DNA of 64,000 nt from Thiohalobacter sp. IOR34 (GCF_030406045.1 NZ_CP128988.1:2329438-2393437); one strand, 5' to 3'; counted from the stretch's first letter, positions 1 to 9,540 are shown. Program-made: numbers and translations. The notes: generated by a model not told the origin, from the letters alone.

Positions 1-1
1 C

Positions 2-628
2 GCCCCCTATCTCTGCTACATGCGTCAGGACACCGCCTTTCACCCCGGCGAGGCGGTCAGCCAGCGCATCGTCGGCCGCTGGCTGGCCGAACACCTGGAC
101 CGGCTGGCCACCGTCGACCCCCACCTGCATCGCACCGCGCAGCTGGCCGACGCCGTACCCGTAGCCGAGGCAATCACGCTCAGCGCCGCGCCGCTGATCG
201 GGGCCTTCATCAAGCACCGCCTGGGCAGCCCCCTGCTGCTCGGCCCGGACGAGGAGTCGGCGCAGTGGGTGGCCTCGGCGGCCCGCCCCCACGGCCTCGA
301 CTACGGAGTGGCCCGCAAGCAACGCCATGGTGACCTCGAGGTGGAGATCGAACTGCCGCCGCTGGCGGTGGCCGGACGTGAAGTGGTGCTGGTCGACGAC
401 GTCGCCAGCAGCGGCCACACCCTGGCCGTGGCAGCCAAGCGGCTGCACGAGGCCGGCGCGGCAACCGTGCATGCGGTGGTCACCCATGCCCTGTTCGCCG
501 GCGACGCCCTGGAGGTGATGCGTGAGGCCGGCATCACCTCGGTATGGAGCACCGACAGCATCCCTCACTCGAGCAACGCCATCGAGCTGGCTCCGCTGCT
601 CGCCAGCGGCCTGCAGGCCATCTATTGA
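2..628 (+). CDS. Ribose-phosphate pyrophosphokinase-like protein (5' end cut by window)
   Basis: The frame is open to the window edge and begins in the typical PRPP synthase stretch APYLCYMRQD, so the first ATG (nt 20) is internal and the gene starts upstream. The C-terminal half has the PRPP-binding loop VVLVDDVASSGHT (about nt 380-421). PRPP synthases make PRPP from ribose 5-phosphate and ATP in the cytoplasm. The motif SSGHT instead of STGGT suggests the archaeal-like or divergent class rather than the housekeeping Prs. It ends 8 nt before the next ORF start, so the two are probably cotranscribed. The family is seen clearly; the exact substrate is inferred. Confidence 0.85.
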   Translation, partial: APYLCYMRQDTAFHPGEAVSQRIVGRWLAEHLDRLATVDPHLHRTAQLADAVPVAEAITLSAAPLIGAFIKHRLGSPLLLGPDEESAQWVASAARPHGLDYGVARKQRHGDLEVEIELPPLAVAGREVVLVDDVASSGHTLAVAAKRLHEAGAATVHAVVTHALFAGDALEVMREAGITSVWSTDSIPHSSNAIELAPLLASGLQAIY

Positions 629-636
629 CCCGGCCG

Positions 637-1296
637 ATGTTCTCCCCCGCCTACTTCATTGCCTTCATCACCCTGCTGATCGTGCTCATGGCACTGATCC
701 AGATCGGCCTGCTGTCGATCGCCTTCGAGAAGCTCGGCCTCTCCCCCAACACCGGTTTCCTGCTGCTGCTCGCCTCGCTGTTCGGCAGCGGCATCAACCT
801 GCCGCTGGCCCGGGTCAGGGCCGAACCCTCCGAGCCCGGCCAGATCCCGCCCTACCTGCGTGGCCTGCTGCGCCAGCCGCCGCAACCCTTCAGCGGCCAG
901 ACCCTGATCGCCATCAACATCGGCGGCTGCGTGATCCCTGTGGCCTTCTCCCTCTACCTGCTCAGCCATCACCCCTTGCCGCTCTCCCAGGCGCTGCTCG
1001 GCATCCTCCTGGTCAGCGCCGTAAGCTATGCCTTCAGCCGGCCCATCCCCGGTCTCGGCATCGCCATGCCGGCGCTGCTCGCGCCCATCACCGCGGCCCT
1101 CGCCGCCCTGCTCATCAACCCGGCAATGAGCCCGCCGCTGGCCTACGTCGCCGGCACCCTGGGCGTGCTGATCGGCGCCGACCTGCTGCACATGAAGGAC
1201 GTGCGCCACCTCGGCACCCCGGTGGTCAGCATCGGCGGCGCCGGCACCTTCGACGGCATCTTCATCACCGGCATCGTCGCAGTCCTCCTCGCCTGA
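637..1296 (+). CDS. DUF1614 family integral membrane protein
   Basis: This 219-residue hydrophobic protein has about six to seven predicted membrane segments, starting with FIAFITLLIVLMALIQIGLL near the N-terminus. It has the DUF1614-type glycine-rich C-terminal part (VSIGGAGTFDGIFITGI). The ATG at 637 gives a membrane-start protein just after the PRPP synthase-like gene; upstream in-frame starts would overlap that gene without hydrophobic content. Its function is unknown. The tight spacing suggests an operon with the upstream nucleotide-metabolism gene. Confidence 0.75.
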   Translation: MFSPAYFIAFITLLIVLMALIQIGLLSIAFEKLGLSPNTGFLLLLASLFGSGINLPLARVRAEPSEPGQIPPYLRGLLRQPPQPFSGQTLIAINIGGCVIPVAFSLYLLSHHPLPLSQALLGILLVSAVSYAFSRPIPGLGIAMPALLAPITAALAALLINPAMSPPLAYVAGTLGVLIGADLLHMKDVRHLGTPVVSIGGAGTFDGIFITGIVAVLLA

Positions 1297-1391
1297 GCGG
1301 GGATAGCCACGGAACCCGGGAGGCAGCTGAACACGCAGATTGGGCAAAGGAGCGTGGCGACGTACCCAATATCGACACCTCAACAAAAGAA

Positions 1392-1503
1392 ATAGCCACG
1401 AAATCCACGGAAAACACGGACTTGTTTATTGCGACGCGCACGCTTCACGCGGCGTCGTGAAAGCCAAGTCCTTTTCCGTGTTTTCCGTGGGTTCCGTGGC
1501 TAT
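1392..1503. repeat. Inverted pair of CCACGGAAAACACGG-type repeats
   Basis: Two arms of about 29 bp face each other. The left arm (1392-1420) reads from atagccacg to aaaacacgga, and the right arm (1475-1503) is its reverse complement with two mismatches. The spacer is 54 nt. Related sequence recurs near 50.4, 55.6, 56.8 and 56.96 kb. The pair lies just before the SDR gene and, read through, yields spurious FRVFRGFRG peptide. It could form a long stem-loop; no function is known to me. Confidence 0.8.
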
Positions 1504-1515
1504 CATTGCGAACCC

Positions 1516-2370
1516 ATGAACCAAGACCGGAAAAGCATCCTCATCACCGGCTGCTCCAGCGGCATCGGCCACCACTGCGCCCACGGCCTGCAAAAGCGCG
1601 GCTGGCGGGTATTCGCCGGGGCGCGCAAGGCGGAAGACGTGCAGCGGCTGAAGGACGAAGGCCTGGAGGCGCTACCACTGGACCTGGACGACAGCGCCTC
1701 CATCGCTGCGGCGGTGGACCTGGTGCTGGAACGCAGCGGCGGCCGCCTCGACGCCCTGTTCAACAACGCCGGCTACGGCCAGCCGGGGGCAGTGGAGGAC
1801 CTGAGCCGGGCAACGCTGCGCGCCCAGTTCGAGAGCAACGTCTTTGGCACCCTGGAACTGACCAACCGGATCATCCCGCTGATGCGCGCCCAGGGACAGG
1901 GGCGCATCGTGCAGAACAGCTCGGTGCTGGGCTTCGTCGCCCTGCCCTACCGAGGGGCCTACAATGCCAGCAAGTACGCCCTGGAGGGCCTCTACGACAC
2001 CCTGCGGCTGGAACTGGCCGGCAGCGGCATCCACTGCGTGCTGATCGAGCCCGGCCCCATCGAGAGCCGCTTTCGCGAGCATGCCTACGCGATGTTCCGG
2101 CGTCACATCGATGCCGAGCACAGCGTGCATCGTGAGCGCTATGCCGCCATGGTGCGACGCCTCACCCGGCCGGGACCGGCGGCCCCCTTCACCCTTGGCC
2201 CCGATGCGGTGCTGAAGAAACTGCTCCATGCCCTGGAAAGCCCCCGTCCCAGACCGCGCTACTACGTGACCTTCCCCACCTGGCTGTTCGGCACGCTCAA
2301 GCGGCTGCTCGGCAGCCGCGCCCTGGACCGCGTGCTGCTGGGCGTGTCGCGCGGCGAGCATCGCGCCTGA
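1516..2370 (+). CDS. SDR family oxidoreductase
   Basis: Classical short-chain dehydrogenase of 284 residues. It has the Rossmann glycine motif TGCSSGIG near residue 10, NNAGYG around residue 80, catalytic Ser in NSSVLG and catalytic YNASK around residue 150. This family uses NAD(P)H to reduce or oxidise alcohols and ketones; the substrate cannot be read from the sequence. The extended C-terminus resembles SDRs annotated as acting on hydrophobic substrates. Start chosen at 1516 because upstream in-frame sequence is repeat DNA. The stop TGA abuts a fragment of the CCCGGATATTGC element. Confidence 0.88.
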   Translation: MNQDRKSILITGCSSGIGHHCAHGLQKRGWRVFAGARKAEDVQRLKDEGLEALPLDLDDSASIAAAVDLVLERSGGRLDALFNNAGYGQPGAVEDLSRATLRAQFESNVFGTLELTNRIIPLMRAQGQGRIVQNSSVLGFVALPYRGAYNASKYALEGLYDTLRLELAGSGIHCVLIEPGPIESRFREHAYAMFRRHIDAEHSVHRERYAAMVRRLTRPGPAAPFTLGPDAVLKKLLHALESPRPRPRYYVTFPTWLFGTLKRLLGSRALDRVLLGVSRGEHRA

Positions 2371-2408
2371 CCCGGATGTTGCACCAAGGATTCGATGCTC
2401 AGGGCAAA
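2371..2408. repeat. Fragment of the CCCGGATATTGC element (left end only)
   Basis: Starts directly after the SDR stop codon with cccggatgttgcaccaagg and continues into the shared sequence attcgatgctcagggc. No right terminus is found before the convergent phosphodiesterase gene ends at 2418. Interpreted as a decayed copy of the element family described at 13184, 19535 and 48970. Confidence 0.75.
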
Positions 2409-2417
2409 GCCACCACC

Positions 2418-3578
2418 TCAGGCGTCGGCGACGATCAGCGGCACCCGCATCTCGTCCTCGCTGAGGCCGCTATGCACCCCCGTGAAGAAGAACGGCTTCT
2501 CGCCAGACAGATAGTCCTTGATCACGTGGCGCCCCTTCATCAGCAGCACATAGTCGCCGACGCGCCGCGCCAGTTGCGGATGCGGCTCACCCAGGCCGAA
2601 CCAGCCCCGCTCGATGAGATCCTCGGCCCGGCGCAGCTCGCAGTAGCTGTCCAGGACGTCAGCGACATAACGCTCGAAGGCCGCCTCCCGCCCGGGACGC
2701 ACGTAGCAGTAGGCGGCGCGTGGCTCGCCGCACAGTGGCAGGGCCAGGCATTCGGCGAGCTGCGGATGGTCCTCCAGCAACAGATAGTGCGCCGGGCCGG
2801 AGTCGATGAAGCCGTGATCCGCCACCACCAGAACCCGGGTGTCGCTGCCGGCACAGGCAGCAAGGAATTCTGCAAACAGGCGGTCGAACTCCGTCAGCAG
2901 CTCGGCGCATGCCCGGCTCGCCACCCCCTCACGGTGGGCCATGGCATCGAATTCCGACCAGTAGGCATAGGTGAACTGCCGGCCACGGCCGCCATGCAGG
3001 CGCTGCAACAGGCGCTCGAAGAGGACCGCCGGCTGCTGATAGCCGATGCGTGGCGTTCTCCCGGCGGTGGCGCGGCTGAAGGGTGAATCGGCGATCCAGG
3101 CCTCGGTGATTATCGCGCTATCCACCGGCAGGCGATCGAACAGCGGCGGCGCACCGAGCAGGCGCCCGGGCTCGAAGCCGGCGGCGGCCAGGTCCAGTCC
3201 GCCGGCCCGGCTGCGGAAAGGCAGGATGCTGGTCACCATGCCCAGCTCGCGCAGCCACATGAACCAGCCGCTGATGGCGTGCTGCTGGGGACCGACGCCG
3301 GTGAACAGGCTGGTCACCGCACTGGCAGTGGTGCTCGGAAAGACCGAACTCAGGGCAACGCGCAATCCGGCAGCGAGGCGGCTGTGGGGATGCGCCTGGC
3401 GAAGGTGATTGAAGCCCAGTCCATCGATGACCAGCAGCACCAGGTTGCGACAGTCCTGCAACTCCCGACCGGGCAGGCATTCGAGTTGCGGATAGAGCCC
3501 GGCATCGAGCCCCAATCCGACGCGAATGCTGCTCATCAGATTGACGATGCTGCTACCCCGGTAATCCGGCCCCTGCAT
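2418..3578 (-). CDS. Alkaline phosphatase family protein (type I phosphodiesterase / nucleotide pyrophosphatase)
   Basis: A 386-residue member of the PF01663 superfamily. Visible features are LVLLVIDGLGFNHL (first metal-binding Asp), FPSTTASAVTSL (nucleophilic Thr region), HAISGWFMW, and VVADHGFIDSGPAH (metal-binding Asp/His). These enzymes hydrolyse phosphodiester or phosphate bonds of nucleotides or other small molecules with two metal ions. No signal peptide is evident. Start MQGPDYRG at 3578 chosen for the upstream AGGAAAGGGGAAG ribosome-binding site. The gene converges on the SDR gene. Confidence 0.85.
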   Translation of the reverse strand: MQGPDYRGSSIVNLMSSIRVGLGLDAGLYPQLECLPGRELQDCRNLVLLVIDGLGFNHLRQAHPHSRLAAGLRVALSSVFPSTTASAVTSLFTGVGPQQHAISGWFMWLRELGMVTSILPFRSRAGGLDLAAAGFEPGRLLGAPPLFDRLPVDSAIITEAWIADSPFSRATAGRTPRIGYQQPAVLFERLLQRLHGGRGRQFTYAYWSEFDAMAHREGVASRACAELLTEFDRLFAEFLAACAGSDTRVLVVADHGFIDSGPAHYLLLEDHPQLAECLALPLCGEPRAAYCYVRPGREAAFERYVADVLDSYCELRRAEDLIERGWFGLGEPHPQLARRVGDYVLLMKGRHVIKDYLSGEKPFFFTGVHSGLSEDEMRVPLIVADA

Positions 3579-3967
3579 GGCACTTCCCCTTTCCTGCGTT
3601 TCTTGCAGCAGCCGCGGTAATGCCGCTGCCCACCAGCCCATCCATTCTGTTCGGGAATCCGCGCCAGGGAAAGGGGACCGAGGGACCCATCGGGGACCGC
3701 AATTCCGTTGAAGGCAAACCACTGCTCATGAAAAGAGCCGGGGATCGGTCGCAACATACGCCCGCGAATCGAAGCGATGCACGACACGTGCCTCTGTTCC
3801 AGGGTCTGTCCGATCAAACCTGGCTATGGCAATTGATCAGGGTCCCCCAGTAAATACCCTAATAAAAGTGTCTATACAGCCCTGCCGACAACGGCCGCTA
3901 TGGCCTCCAGGGACGATTTCCAGCGGCCGGACCCGCCGGCCGCAACCAGCAGGAGGCAGACAACGTC
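3579..3967. other. Intergenic region without a convincing gene
   Basis: 389 nt between the divergent phosphodiesterase and metallo-hydrolase genes. It holds the ribosome-binding sites of both. A TTGATCAGGGTCC stretch near 3834 has only an FNR half-site. Short open frames here have poor start contexts. An A/T-rich segment at 3850-3880 is the likely promoter area for the downstream pair, but no clear -35/-10 was found. Confidence 0.5.
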
Positions 3968-4822
3968 ATGCAAGTTCAAGCCTTTATCGATCACGGCCGG
4001 ACCTGGACCCTGACCTATCTGGTCTATGACGAAGACACCGGTGATGCCATCGTCATCGACCCCATCCTCGACCTGGACACCACCCCCTGGCGCACCTCCA
4101 CGGCCTCGCTGGATCGGCTGCTTGCCGCCATCCACGAACGGCAGCTGCACGTTCACTGGATCTTCGACACCCACGTGCACGCCGATCACATCAGCGGCTC
4201 CGCCACGCTAAAGCAGCGCCTCGGCGCGCCCATGGCGATCGGCGCCAACATCCGCCGCGTCCAGGCGATCTTCAAGGAAACCTTCAACCTGCCGGCGAGC
4301 TTCCCCACCGACGGCAGCCAGTTCGACCGCCTGCTGAACGACGGCGACGAAATCCATGCCGGCAGCCTGAAGGTGCGGGTGCTGCACACCCCCGGCCACA
4401 CGCCGGCCTGCTGCACCTATCAGATCGGAGATGCGCTGTTCACCGGTGACGTGCTGTTCCTGCCAGACGTGGGCGTGGCGCGCTGCGACTTCCCCGATGG
4501 CAGTGCACGCGACCTCTACCGCTCGGTGAGACGCCTCTACGAGTTCCCCGACGAGACCCGGGTGTTCGTGGGCCATGACTACCCACACGGCCGGGATTTC
4601 TTCTACGAAACCAGTATCGGTGCAAGCAAGGCCTCCAACATCGACCTGCCGGAGAGCATCGACGAGGACAGTTTCGTCGCCAACATCGAGGCACGTGATG
4701 CCGGCCTGCCGGCTCCGCGGCTGCTGTTTCCCAGCCTGCAACTGAACATCAATGCCGGCGCGCTGCCGAAGCCGGAGGACAACGACATTGCCTATCTCAA
4801 GGTACCCCTGAACTACCTGTGA
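3968..4822 (+). CDS. MBL-fold metallo-hydrolase, persulfide dioxygenase (ETHE1/Blh)-like
   Basis: A 284-residue metallo-beta-lactamase-fold protein. Metal-binding motifs are visible in order: DTHVHADHISG (near residues 65-75), HTPGHTPACC (near 140), ALFTGDVLF and VFVGHDYPHG (near 205). This ligand set matches the ETHE1/Blh group, which oxidises glutathione persulfide to sulfite with mononuclear iron. A good site (aggaggcagac) precedes the ATG. It is followed after 45 nt by a cyclic-nucleotide-binding/rhodanese fusion, which supports a sulfane-sulfur role. Other MBL hydrolases such as glyoxalase II-like enzymes remain possible. Confidence 0.8.
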   Translation: MQVQAFIDHGRTWTLTYLVYDEDTGDAIVIDPILDLDTTPWRTSTASLDRLLAAIHERQLHVHWIFDTHVHADHISGSATLKQRLGAPMAIGANIRRVQAIFKETFNLPASFPTDGSQFDRLLNDGDEIHAGSLKVRVLHTPGHTPACCTYQIGDALFTGDVLFLPDVGVARCDFPDGSARDLYRSVRRLYEFPDETRVFVGHDYPHGRDFFYETSIGASKASNIDLPESIDEDSFVANIEARDAGLPAPRLLFPSLQLNINAGALPKPEDNDIAYLKVPLNYL

Positions 4823-4867
4823 ACAGATCGACGCGCGGCCGGGAGAGGCGCCAAAGGAGAAGACCCG

Positions 4868-5959
4868 ATGATGAGCAAAAAGATGGAACACGTGCTGGAC
4901 AACCTGTCCCGGCATTACATGCCCTTCACACTGCTGTCCCCCGAGCGCCTGTCGGAAGTGGTCAGCGTGGTGCGTTTCGTGGAGCTGCGGGAAGGCGAGA
5001 TCCTGCAGATCCGCGGCGGCAAGGCCAACGACTACCTGTACGTGGTGGAAGGCCAGCTGGAAGTCATCCAGTGTGGCTCGGTGCGCTCCTTCTGCGGTCC
5101 CCAGGACACCCGCTCCAGACCCTTCATCCTGCCCAGCGAACCGAACACGGCAACCATCCTGGCCCGGCAGGACTCCATCATCTGCCATGCCGACCGGGAG
5201 ATGCTCGACAACCTGATCGCCTGGGACGAGGTGGTGCACCTGAGCGAGGAGACCGACGCCGAGCTGCACGAACGCCTGGAACTGGTACGCAACTCCCTGG
5301 TGTTCCGCCGCCTGCCGCTGGAGGTGGTGGAGACCGCCTTCAAGCGGATGGAGGTGGTGGAGGTCAAGGCCGGTGAGAACATCATCACCATGGGCGAGGA
5401 CGGCGACGCCTACTACATCATCCACAAGGGCACGGCCGAGACCTACCAGATGGGTCTGTACGACGACCAGCCGGTGAAGGTGGCGGAGCTCGGTGAGGGC
5501 GATGCCTTCGGCTGCGAGGCACTGATCTCGGGCAACAAGCGCTGCGAGACCGTGGTGGCCAGCAGCGACTGCACCTTGCTGGCGCTCAACCACGAGGTGT
5601 TCGACGAGATCATCCGCAATCCCCTGATCAAGACCGTGCACCCCAGCGTGGCCCGAACCATGGTCGAGACGGGTTACAAGCTGATCGACGTCCGCTACGC
5701 CGAGGAATTCGACGACCACCACATCCCCGGCGCCATCCTCATTCCCCTCTACGAGCTGCGCAACCGGATGGATGAACTGGACCCCAACGAACGTTACATC
5801 GTCTACTGCCACGCCGGCGGACGCAGCGCGGTGGCGACCCTGATCCTGGCCCAGAACCAGTTCGATGTCGTCAGCCTGGAGGGTGGCATCCGCGATTGGC
5901 CCTTCGAGACGGTCAGCATCGAGGAAGAGGCCCCGCCGCCCCAGGCTGCCATTGCCTGA
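4868..5959 (+). CDS. Tandem cyclic-nucleotide-binding domains fused to a rhodanese domain
   Basis: A 363-residue protein with two cNMP-binding-like beta-roll domains (about residues 20-130 and 145-250) and a C-terminal rhodanese domain (about 265-350) with the active-site loop YCHAGGRSA. The phosphate-binding cassette of the second domain reads FGCEALISGNKRCETVVA and is degenerate against the usual FGE-ALI-RAATV pattern, so nucleotide binding is uncertain. Rhodaneses move sulfane sulfur between thiols. Placement after the persulfide dioxygenase-like gene suggests a sensor or carrier for the same sulfur pool. The ATGATG start is preceded by aaaggagaa. Confidence 0.85.
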   Translation: MMSKKMEHVLDNLSRHYMPFTLLSPERLSEVVSVVRFVELREGEILQIRGGKANDYLYVVEGQLEVIQCGSVRSFCGPQDTRSRPFILPSEPNTATILARQDSIICHADREMLDNLIAWDEVVHLSEETDAELHERLELVRNSLVFRRLPLEVVETAFKRMEVVEVKAGENIITMGEDGDAYYIIHKGTAETYQMGLYDDQPVKVAELGEGDAFGCEALISGNKRCETVVASSDCTLLALNHEVFDEIIRNPLIKTVHPSVARTMVETGYKLIDVRYAEEFDDHHIPGAILIPLYELRNRMDELDPNERYIVYCHAGGRSAVATLILAQNQFDVVSLEGGIRDWPFETVSIEEEAPPPQAAIA

Positions 5960-6005
5960 CAGCCGGTGCCGCCCCGGCACGCGCTGGCCGACCTGGAAGC
6001 AGACG

Positions 6006-6032
6006 AAAAAAAGCCCCGCCAGGCGGCGGGGC
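6006..6032 (-). terminator. Rho-independent terminator downstream of clpB
   Basis: An 8-bp perfect stem gccccgcc/ggcggggc with a 4-nt loop (6013-6032). Read on the minus strand it is followed by seven T (complement of 6006-6012). It sits about 180 nt past the clpB stop. The plus-strand copy lacks a T-run but may also stall transcription from the rhodanese gene. Confidence 0.8.
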
Positions 6033-6208
6033 ATTGCCTGAATGGGCGGTGAGCAGAGTCACCGTTATCAGGTGGAGGAGTCACACAGTTCCAACCGTTG
6101 TCACGATCGTCACTGTATGCTTAATACATAGTAGCCACACTGCCATAAATCAAGGGCAGCGGCGCAGATATTGACCCGGCCACCCAATATGCCGGAAATA
6201 TGCCGGGA

Positions 6209-8806
6209 TCAGGCCGCGGACTCCGTGGCCCGACCCTTGCGGAACGCCAGCTCGCCACCCTCCAGCTCCACTTCGATCACATCACCCGGCAGGAATTCGC
6301 CGGCGAGGATCTTCTGTGCCAGCGGATTCTCCAGCTGATGCTGGATGGCCCGCTTCAGCGGCCGGGCACCGTACACCGGATCGAATCCGGCCTCGCCCAG
6401 CCTGTCGAGTGCCGCCTCGCTGATCTCCAGCCGCATCTCACGCTCGGCCAGCCGCTGCCGCAGGTGGTCGATCTGGATATTGGCAATCGAACGAATCTGC
6501 TCGCGGCCCAGCGGATGGAACACCACCGTCTCGTCGATGCGGTTGATGAACTCCGGCCGGAAGTGCTGGCCAACGATCTCCAGCACCGCGGTCTTCATCG
6601 CCTCGTAGTCGTTGGTGTGCGCCATCTCCTGGATGAGCTGCGAACCCAGATTCGAGGTCATGACGATCACCGTGTTGCGGAAGTCCACGGTCCGCCCCTG
6701 GCCATCCGTGAGACGACCGTCGTCGAGCACCTGCAGCAGCACGTTGAACACGTCCGGGTGGGCCTTCTCGACCTCGTCGAGCAGGATCACCGAATAGGGC
6801 TTGCGCCGCACCGCCTCGGTCAGATAGCCGCCCTCCTCGTAGCCGACGTAGCCCGGCGGGGCACCGATCAGCCGCGCCACCGAATGCTTCTCCATGAACT
6901 CCGACATGTCGATGCGCACCATGGCGTCCTCGGTGTCGAACAGGAACTCGGCCAGCGCCTTGGTCAGCTCGGTCTTGCCGACACCGGTCGGACCGAGGAA
7001 CAGGAAGGAACCGTTCGGCCGGTTGGGATCGGCGAGCCCGGCGCGCGAGCGGCGGATGGCATCGGACACGGCCTTGACCGCCTCGTCCTGGCCCACCACG
7101 CGCTTGCGGATCTCGTCCTCCATGCGCAGCAGCTTGTCGCGCTCGCCCTCGAGCATCTTGGACACCGGAATGCCGGTCCACTTGGAGACCACCTCGGCGA
7201 TCTCCTCGTCGGTGACCTTGTTGCGCAACAGTTTCATCTCCTGGGTCTCGGCCTGGGCTGCTCGCTCCAGCTGCTTCTCCAGCTCCGGGATCTTGCCGTA
7301 CTGCAGCTCGCCTGCCCGCGCCAGGTCACCGGCACGCTGGGCGGTTTCCAGCTCCATGCGCGCCCGCTCCAGCTCTTCCTTGATGTGATGGGTGCCCTGC
7401 ACCGCGGCCTTCTCGGCCTTCCAGATCTCCTCCAGATCGGAGTACTCGCGCTCCAGCTTGGCGATCTCGTCCTCCAGACTGGCCAGGCGTTTCTTGGAGG
7501 CCTCGTCGGTCTCCTTCTTCAGCGCCTCGCGCTCGATCTTGAGCTGGATCAGACGCCGTTCGAGCCGGTCCAGCGCCTCCGGCTTGGAGTCGATCTCCAT
7601 GCGGATGCGCGAGGCCGCCTCGTCGACCAGGTCGATGGCCTTGTCCGGCAGCTTGCGGTCGGTGATGTAGCGGTGCGAGAGGGTGGCTGCAGCAACGATC
7701 GCCGGGTCAGTGATCTCCACACCGTGGTGCACCTCGTAACGCTCCTTGAGGCCGCGCAGGATGGCGATGGTGTCCTCCACGCTCGGCTCGTCGACCAGCA
7801 CCTTCTGGAAACGGCGTTCCAGCGCCGCATCCTTCTCGATGTACTGGCGGTATTCGTCCAGGGTGGTGGCACCCACGCAATGCAGCTCACCGCGCGCCAG
7901 GGCCGGCTTGAGCATGTTACCGGCATCCATGGCGCCTTCGGCCTTGCCGGCGCCGACCATGGTATGCAATTCGTCGATGAAGAGGATGATCTGCCCCTCC
8001 TGCTTGGCCAGATCGGTGAGCACCGCCTTGAGGCGCTCCTCGAACTCGCCGCGGAACTTGGCACCGGCGATCAGCGCGCCCATGTCCAGCGACAGCAGAC
8101 GCTTGTTCTTCAGCCCCTCGGGCACCTCGCCGTTGACGATGCGCTGGGCCAGCCCCTCGACGATGGCGGTCTTGCCAACGCCAGGCTCGCCGATCAGCAC
8201 CGGGTTGTTCTTGGTGCGCCGCTGCAGTACCTGAACAGTGCGGCGGATCTCGTCGTCACGGCCGATCACCGGATCGAGCTTGCCCTGCTCGGCCCGTTCG
8301 GTGAGATCGATGGTGTATTTCTCCAGCGCCTGACGCTGGTCCTCGGCATTGGGGTCGTCCACCTTCTGACCACCGCGCAGCTTGTCGATGGCCTCCTCGA
8401 TCAGGCTCTTGGTGGCACCCGCCTTGCGCAGCAGATCACCGAGCGGCCCCTTGTCCTCCACCGCTGCGAGCACGAACAGCTCGCTGGAGATGTACTGGTC
8501 GTTGCGCTGCTGGGCCAGCTTGTCGGTGAGATTGAGCAGCCGGTTGAGGTCGTTGGAGATGTGCACCTCGCCGGCCACACCGGACACCTGCGGCAGCTTG
8601 TCCAGCATCTCGTTCAGCTGCGAACGCAGCAGATTGACGTTGACGTCGGCCTGGGTGAGCAGGTGGCGGACGGTGCCGCCCTCCTGGTCGAGCAGGGCGA
8701 CCAGGACGTGGGCCGGTTCGATGAACTGATGGTCCCGCCCCACGGCCAGGCTCTGGGCGTCGGCCAGCGCCATCTGGAATTTACTGGTGAGCTTGTCCAT
8801 TCGCAT
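6209..8806 (-). CDS. clpB: ATP-dependent disaggregase ClpB
   Basis: 865 residues, the usual ClpB length. Order: Clp N-domain (1-145), AAA1 with Walker A GEPGVGKT (206-213), the long coiled-coil middle domain (around 400-520, rich in E/K/R), and AAA2 with Walker A GPTGVGKT. It works with DnaK/DnaJ/GrpE to extract proteins from aggregates in the cytoplasm. Starts [11 protein letters not shown] as in the family. A near-consensus sigma-32 promoter lies upstream and a terminator downstream, so it appears monocistronic and heat-inducible. Confidence 0.98.
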   Translation of the reverse strand: MRMDKLTSKFQMALADAQSLAVGRDHQFIEPAHVLVALLDQEGGTVRHLLTQADVNVNLLRSQLNEMLDKLPQVSGVAGEVHISNDLNRLLNLTDKLAQQRNDQYISSELFVLAAVEDKGPLGDLLRKAGATKSLIEEAIDKLRGGQKVDDPNAEDQRQALEKYTIDLTERAEQGKLDPVIGRDDEIRRTVQVLQRRTKNNPVLIGEPGVGKTAIVEGLAQRIVNGEVPEGLKNKRLLSLDMGALIAGAKFRGEFEERLKAVLTDLAKQEGQIILFIDELHTMVGAGKAEGAMDAGNMLKPALARGELHCVGATTLDEYRQYIEKDAALERRFQKVLVDEPSVEDTIAILRGLKERYEVHHGVEITDPAIVAAATLSHRYITDRKLPDKAIDLVDEAASRIRMEIDSKPEALDRLERRLIQLKIEREALKKETDEASKKRLASLEDEIAKLEREYSDLEEIWKAEKAAVQGTHHIKEELERARMELETAQRAGDLARAGELQYGKIPELEKQLERAAQAETQEMKLLRNKVTDEEIAEVVSKWTGIPVSKMLEGERDKLLRMEDEIRKRVVGQDEAVKAVSDAIRRSRAGLADPNRPNGSFLFLGPTGVGKTELTKALAEFLFDTEDAMVRIDMSEFMEKHSVARLIGAPPGYVGYEEGGYLTEAVRRKPYSVILLDEVEKAHPDVFNVLLQVLDDGRLTDGQGRTVDFRNTVIVMTSNLGSQLIQEMAHTNDYEAMKTAVLEIVGQHFRPEFINRIDETVVFHPLGREQIRSIANIQIDHLRQRLAEREMRLEISEAALDRLGEAGFDPVYGARPLKRAIQHQLENPLAQKILAGEFLPGDVIEVELEGGELAFRKGRATESAA

Positions 8807-8853
8807 GGTGTCGCGTCTCCGAATCTTGTCGTTGAAATGGGTTACTGGCTCTC

Positions 8854-8882
8854 AGATGGGGGGCCGGCAAAACCTTTTCAAG
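8854..8882 (-). promoter_or_regulatory. Predicted sigma-32 (heat-shock) promoter of clpB
   Basis: On the minus strand the sequence CTTGAAA (8876-8882) is followed after 14 nt by CCCCATCT (8854-8861). The RpoH consensus is CTTGAAA-N11-16-CCCCATNT, so both boxes and the spacing match. It lies 48 nt upstream of the clpB ATG. Confidence 0.88.
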
Positions 8883-8948
8883 GCCAGGGCCGTCGCCACA
8901 GGCGACACAGAAGCGATTGATCGGCAAGAGAAAGCGCGCCGGGGCACG

Positions 8949-9458
8949 TCAGAGGAAGCTGCCTGCCCCCAGCAGATGGCGGCGCCAGTAGGGATTGTCG
9001 AGCCGCGCCCGGGAGACGCGCTTGCCGCTCGACGGGGCATGGATGAACTCGCCATTGCCCGCATAGATGCCGATGTGCCGGCCCTTGCCGCCGATGCGGA
9101 AGAACAGCAGATCACCGGGGCGCAGCCGGTCCAGCAGCACCGGACGGGCGGCGGCGAACTGGTCGCGGGTGGTGCGCGGGACGCGGATGCCGGCGCGGCG
9201 ATGGGTGAAGTACACCAGACCGCTGCAGTCGAAACCACGGCGGTCGGTGCCGCCGTAGCGATAGGGCACACCGAGCTGGCGGCCGGCCTCGGCCAGCACC
9301 TGACGGCGCAGCGGCGACAGCGCGGCCGCTTCCGCCGGGACGGCGGATGCCACCCGCGGCGGGGTGGCGCCAGGCGGGACCGTCTGCCCGGCGCAGGCGG
9401 CCAGCAGCAGTCCCAGCACGGACACTCCGATCAGCCGCCGGCCTGTCTGTCGTCGCAT
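8949..9458 (-). CDS. NlpC/P60 (C40) family lipoprotein, cell-wall endopeptidase
   Basis: 169 residues. The N-terminus is a lipoprotein signal ending in the lipobox LLAAC. The C-terminal NlpC/P60 domain shows catalytic Cys in RGFDCSGLV and His in GRHIGIYAG, followed by EFIHAPSSGK. Such enzymes cut peptide cross-links of peptidoglycan in the periplasm. Similar in size to E. coli Spr/NlpC. A strong site (ggagggagaccg) precedes the ATG. Divergent from holC, with a long palindrome in between. Confidence 0.92.
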   Translation of the reverse strand: MRRQTGRRLIGVSVLGLLLAACAGQTVPPGATPPRVASAVPAEAAALSPLRRQVLAEAGRQLGVPYRYGGTDRRGFDCSGLVYFTHRRAGIRVPRTTRDQFAAARPVLLDRLRPGDLLFFRIGGKGRHIGIYAGNGEFIHAPSSGKRVSRARLDNPYWRRHLLGAGSFL

Positions 9459-9540
9459 CGGTCTCCCTCCTGTTCTCTCCCCATCAGCGGCAGCGCCAGC
9501 CAGCGGCTTGAGGGCTGCCTCAGGCCGGGGAAGGCTTGTT

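Noticed and set aside
1429-1515. Upstream extension of the SDR protein
   Set aside because: The extra residues are a translation of the CCGTGTTTTCCGTGG repeat (FRVFRGFRG), not protein sequence.
3620-3853. Small ORF in the 3.6-3.9 kb spacer
   Set aside because: No ribosome site, low-complexity composition and no recognisable domain.
6200-8920. A 906-codon open frame antisense to clpB, and a 608-codon frame antisense to the rhodanese/MBL pair (4208-6034)
   Set aside because: Same shadow effect; no ribosome sites or motifs, and the sense genes are unambiguous.
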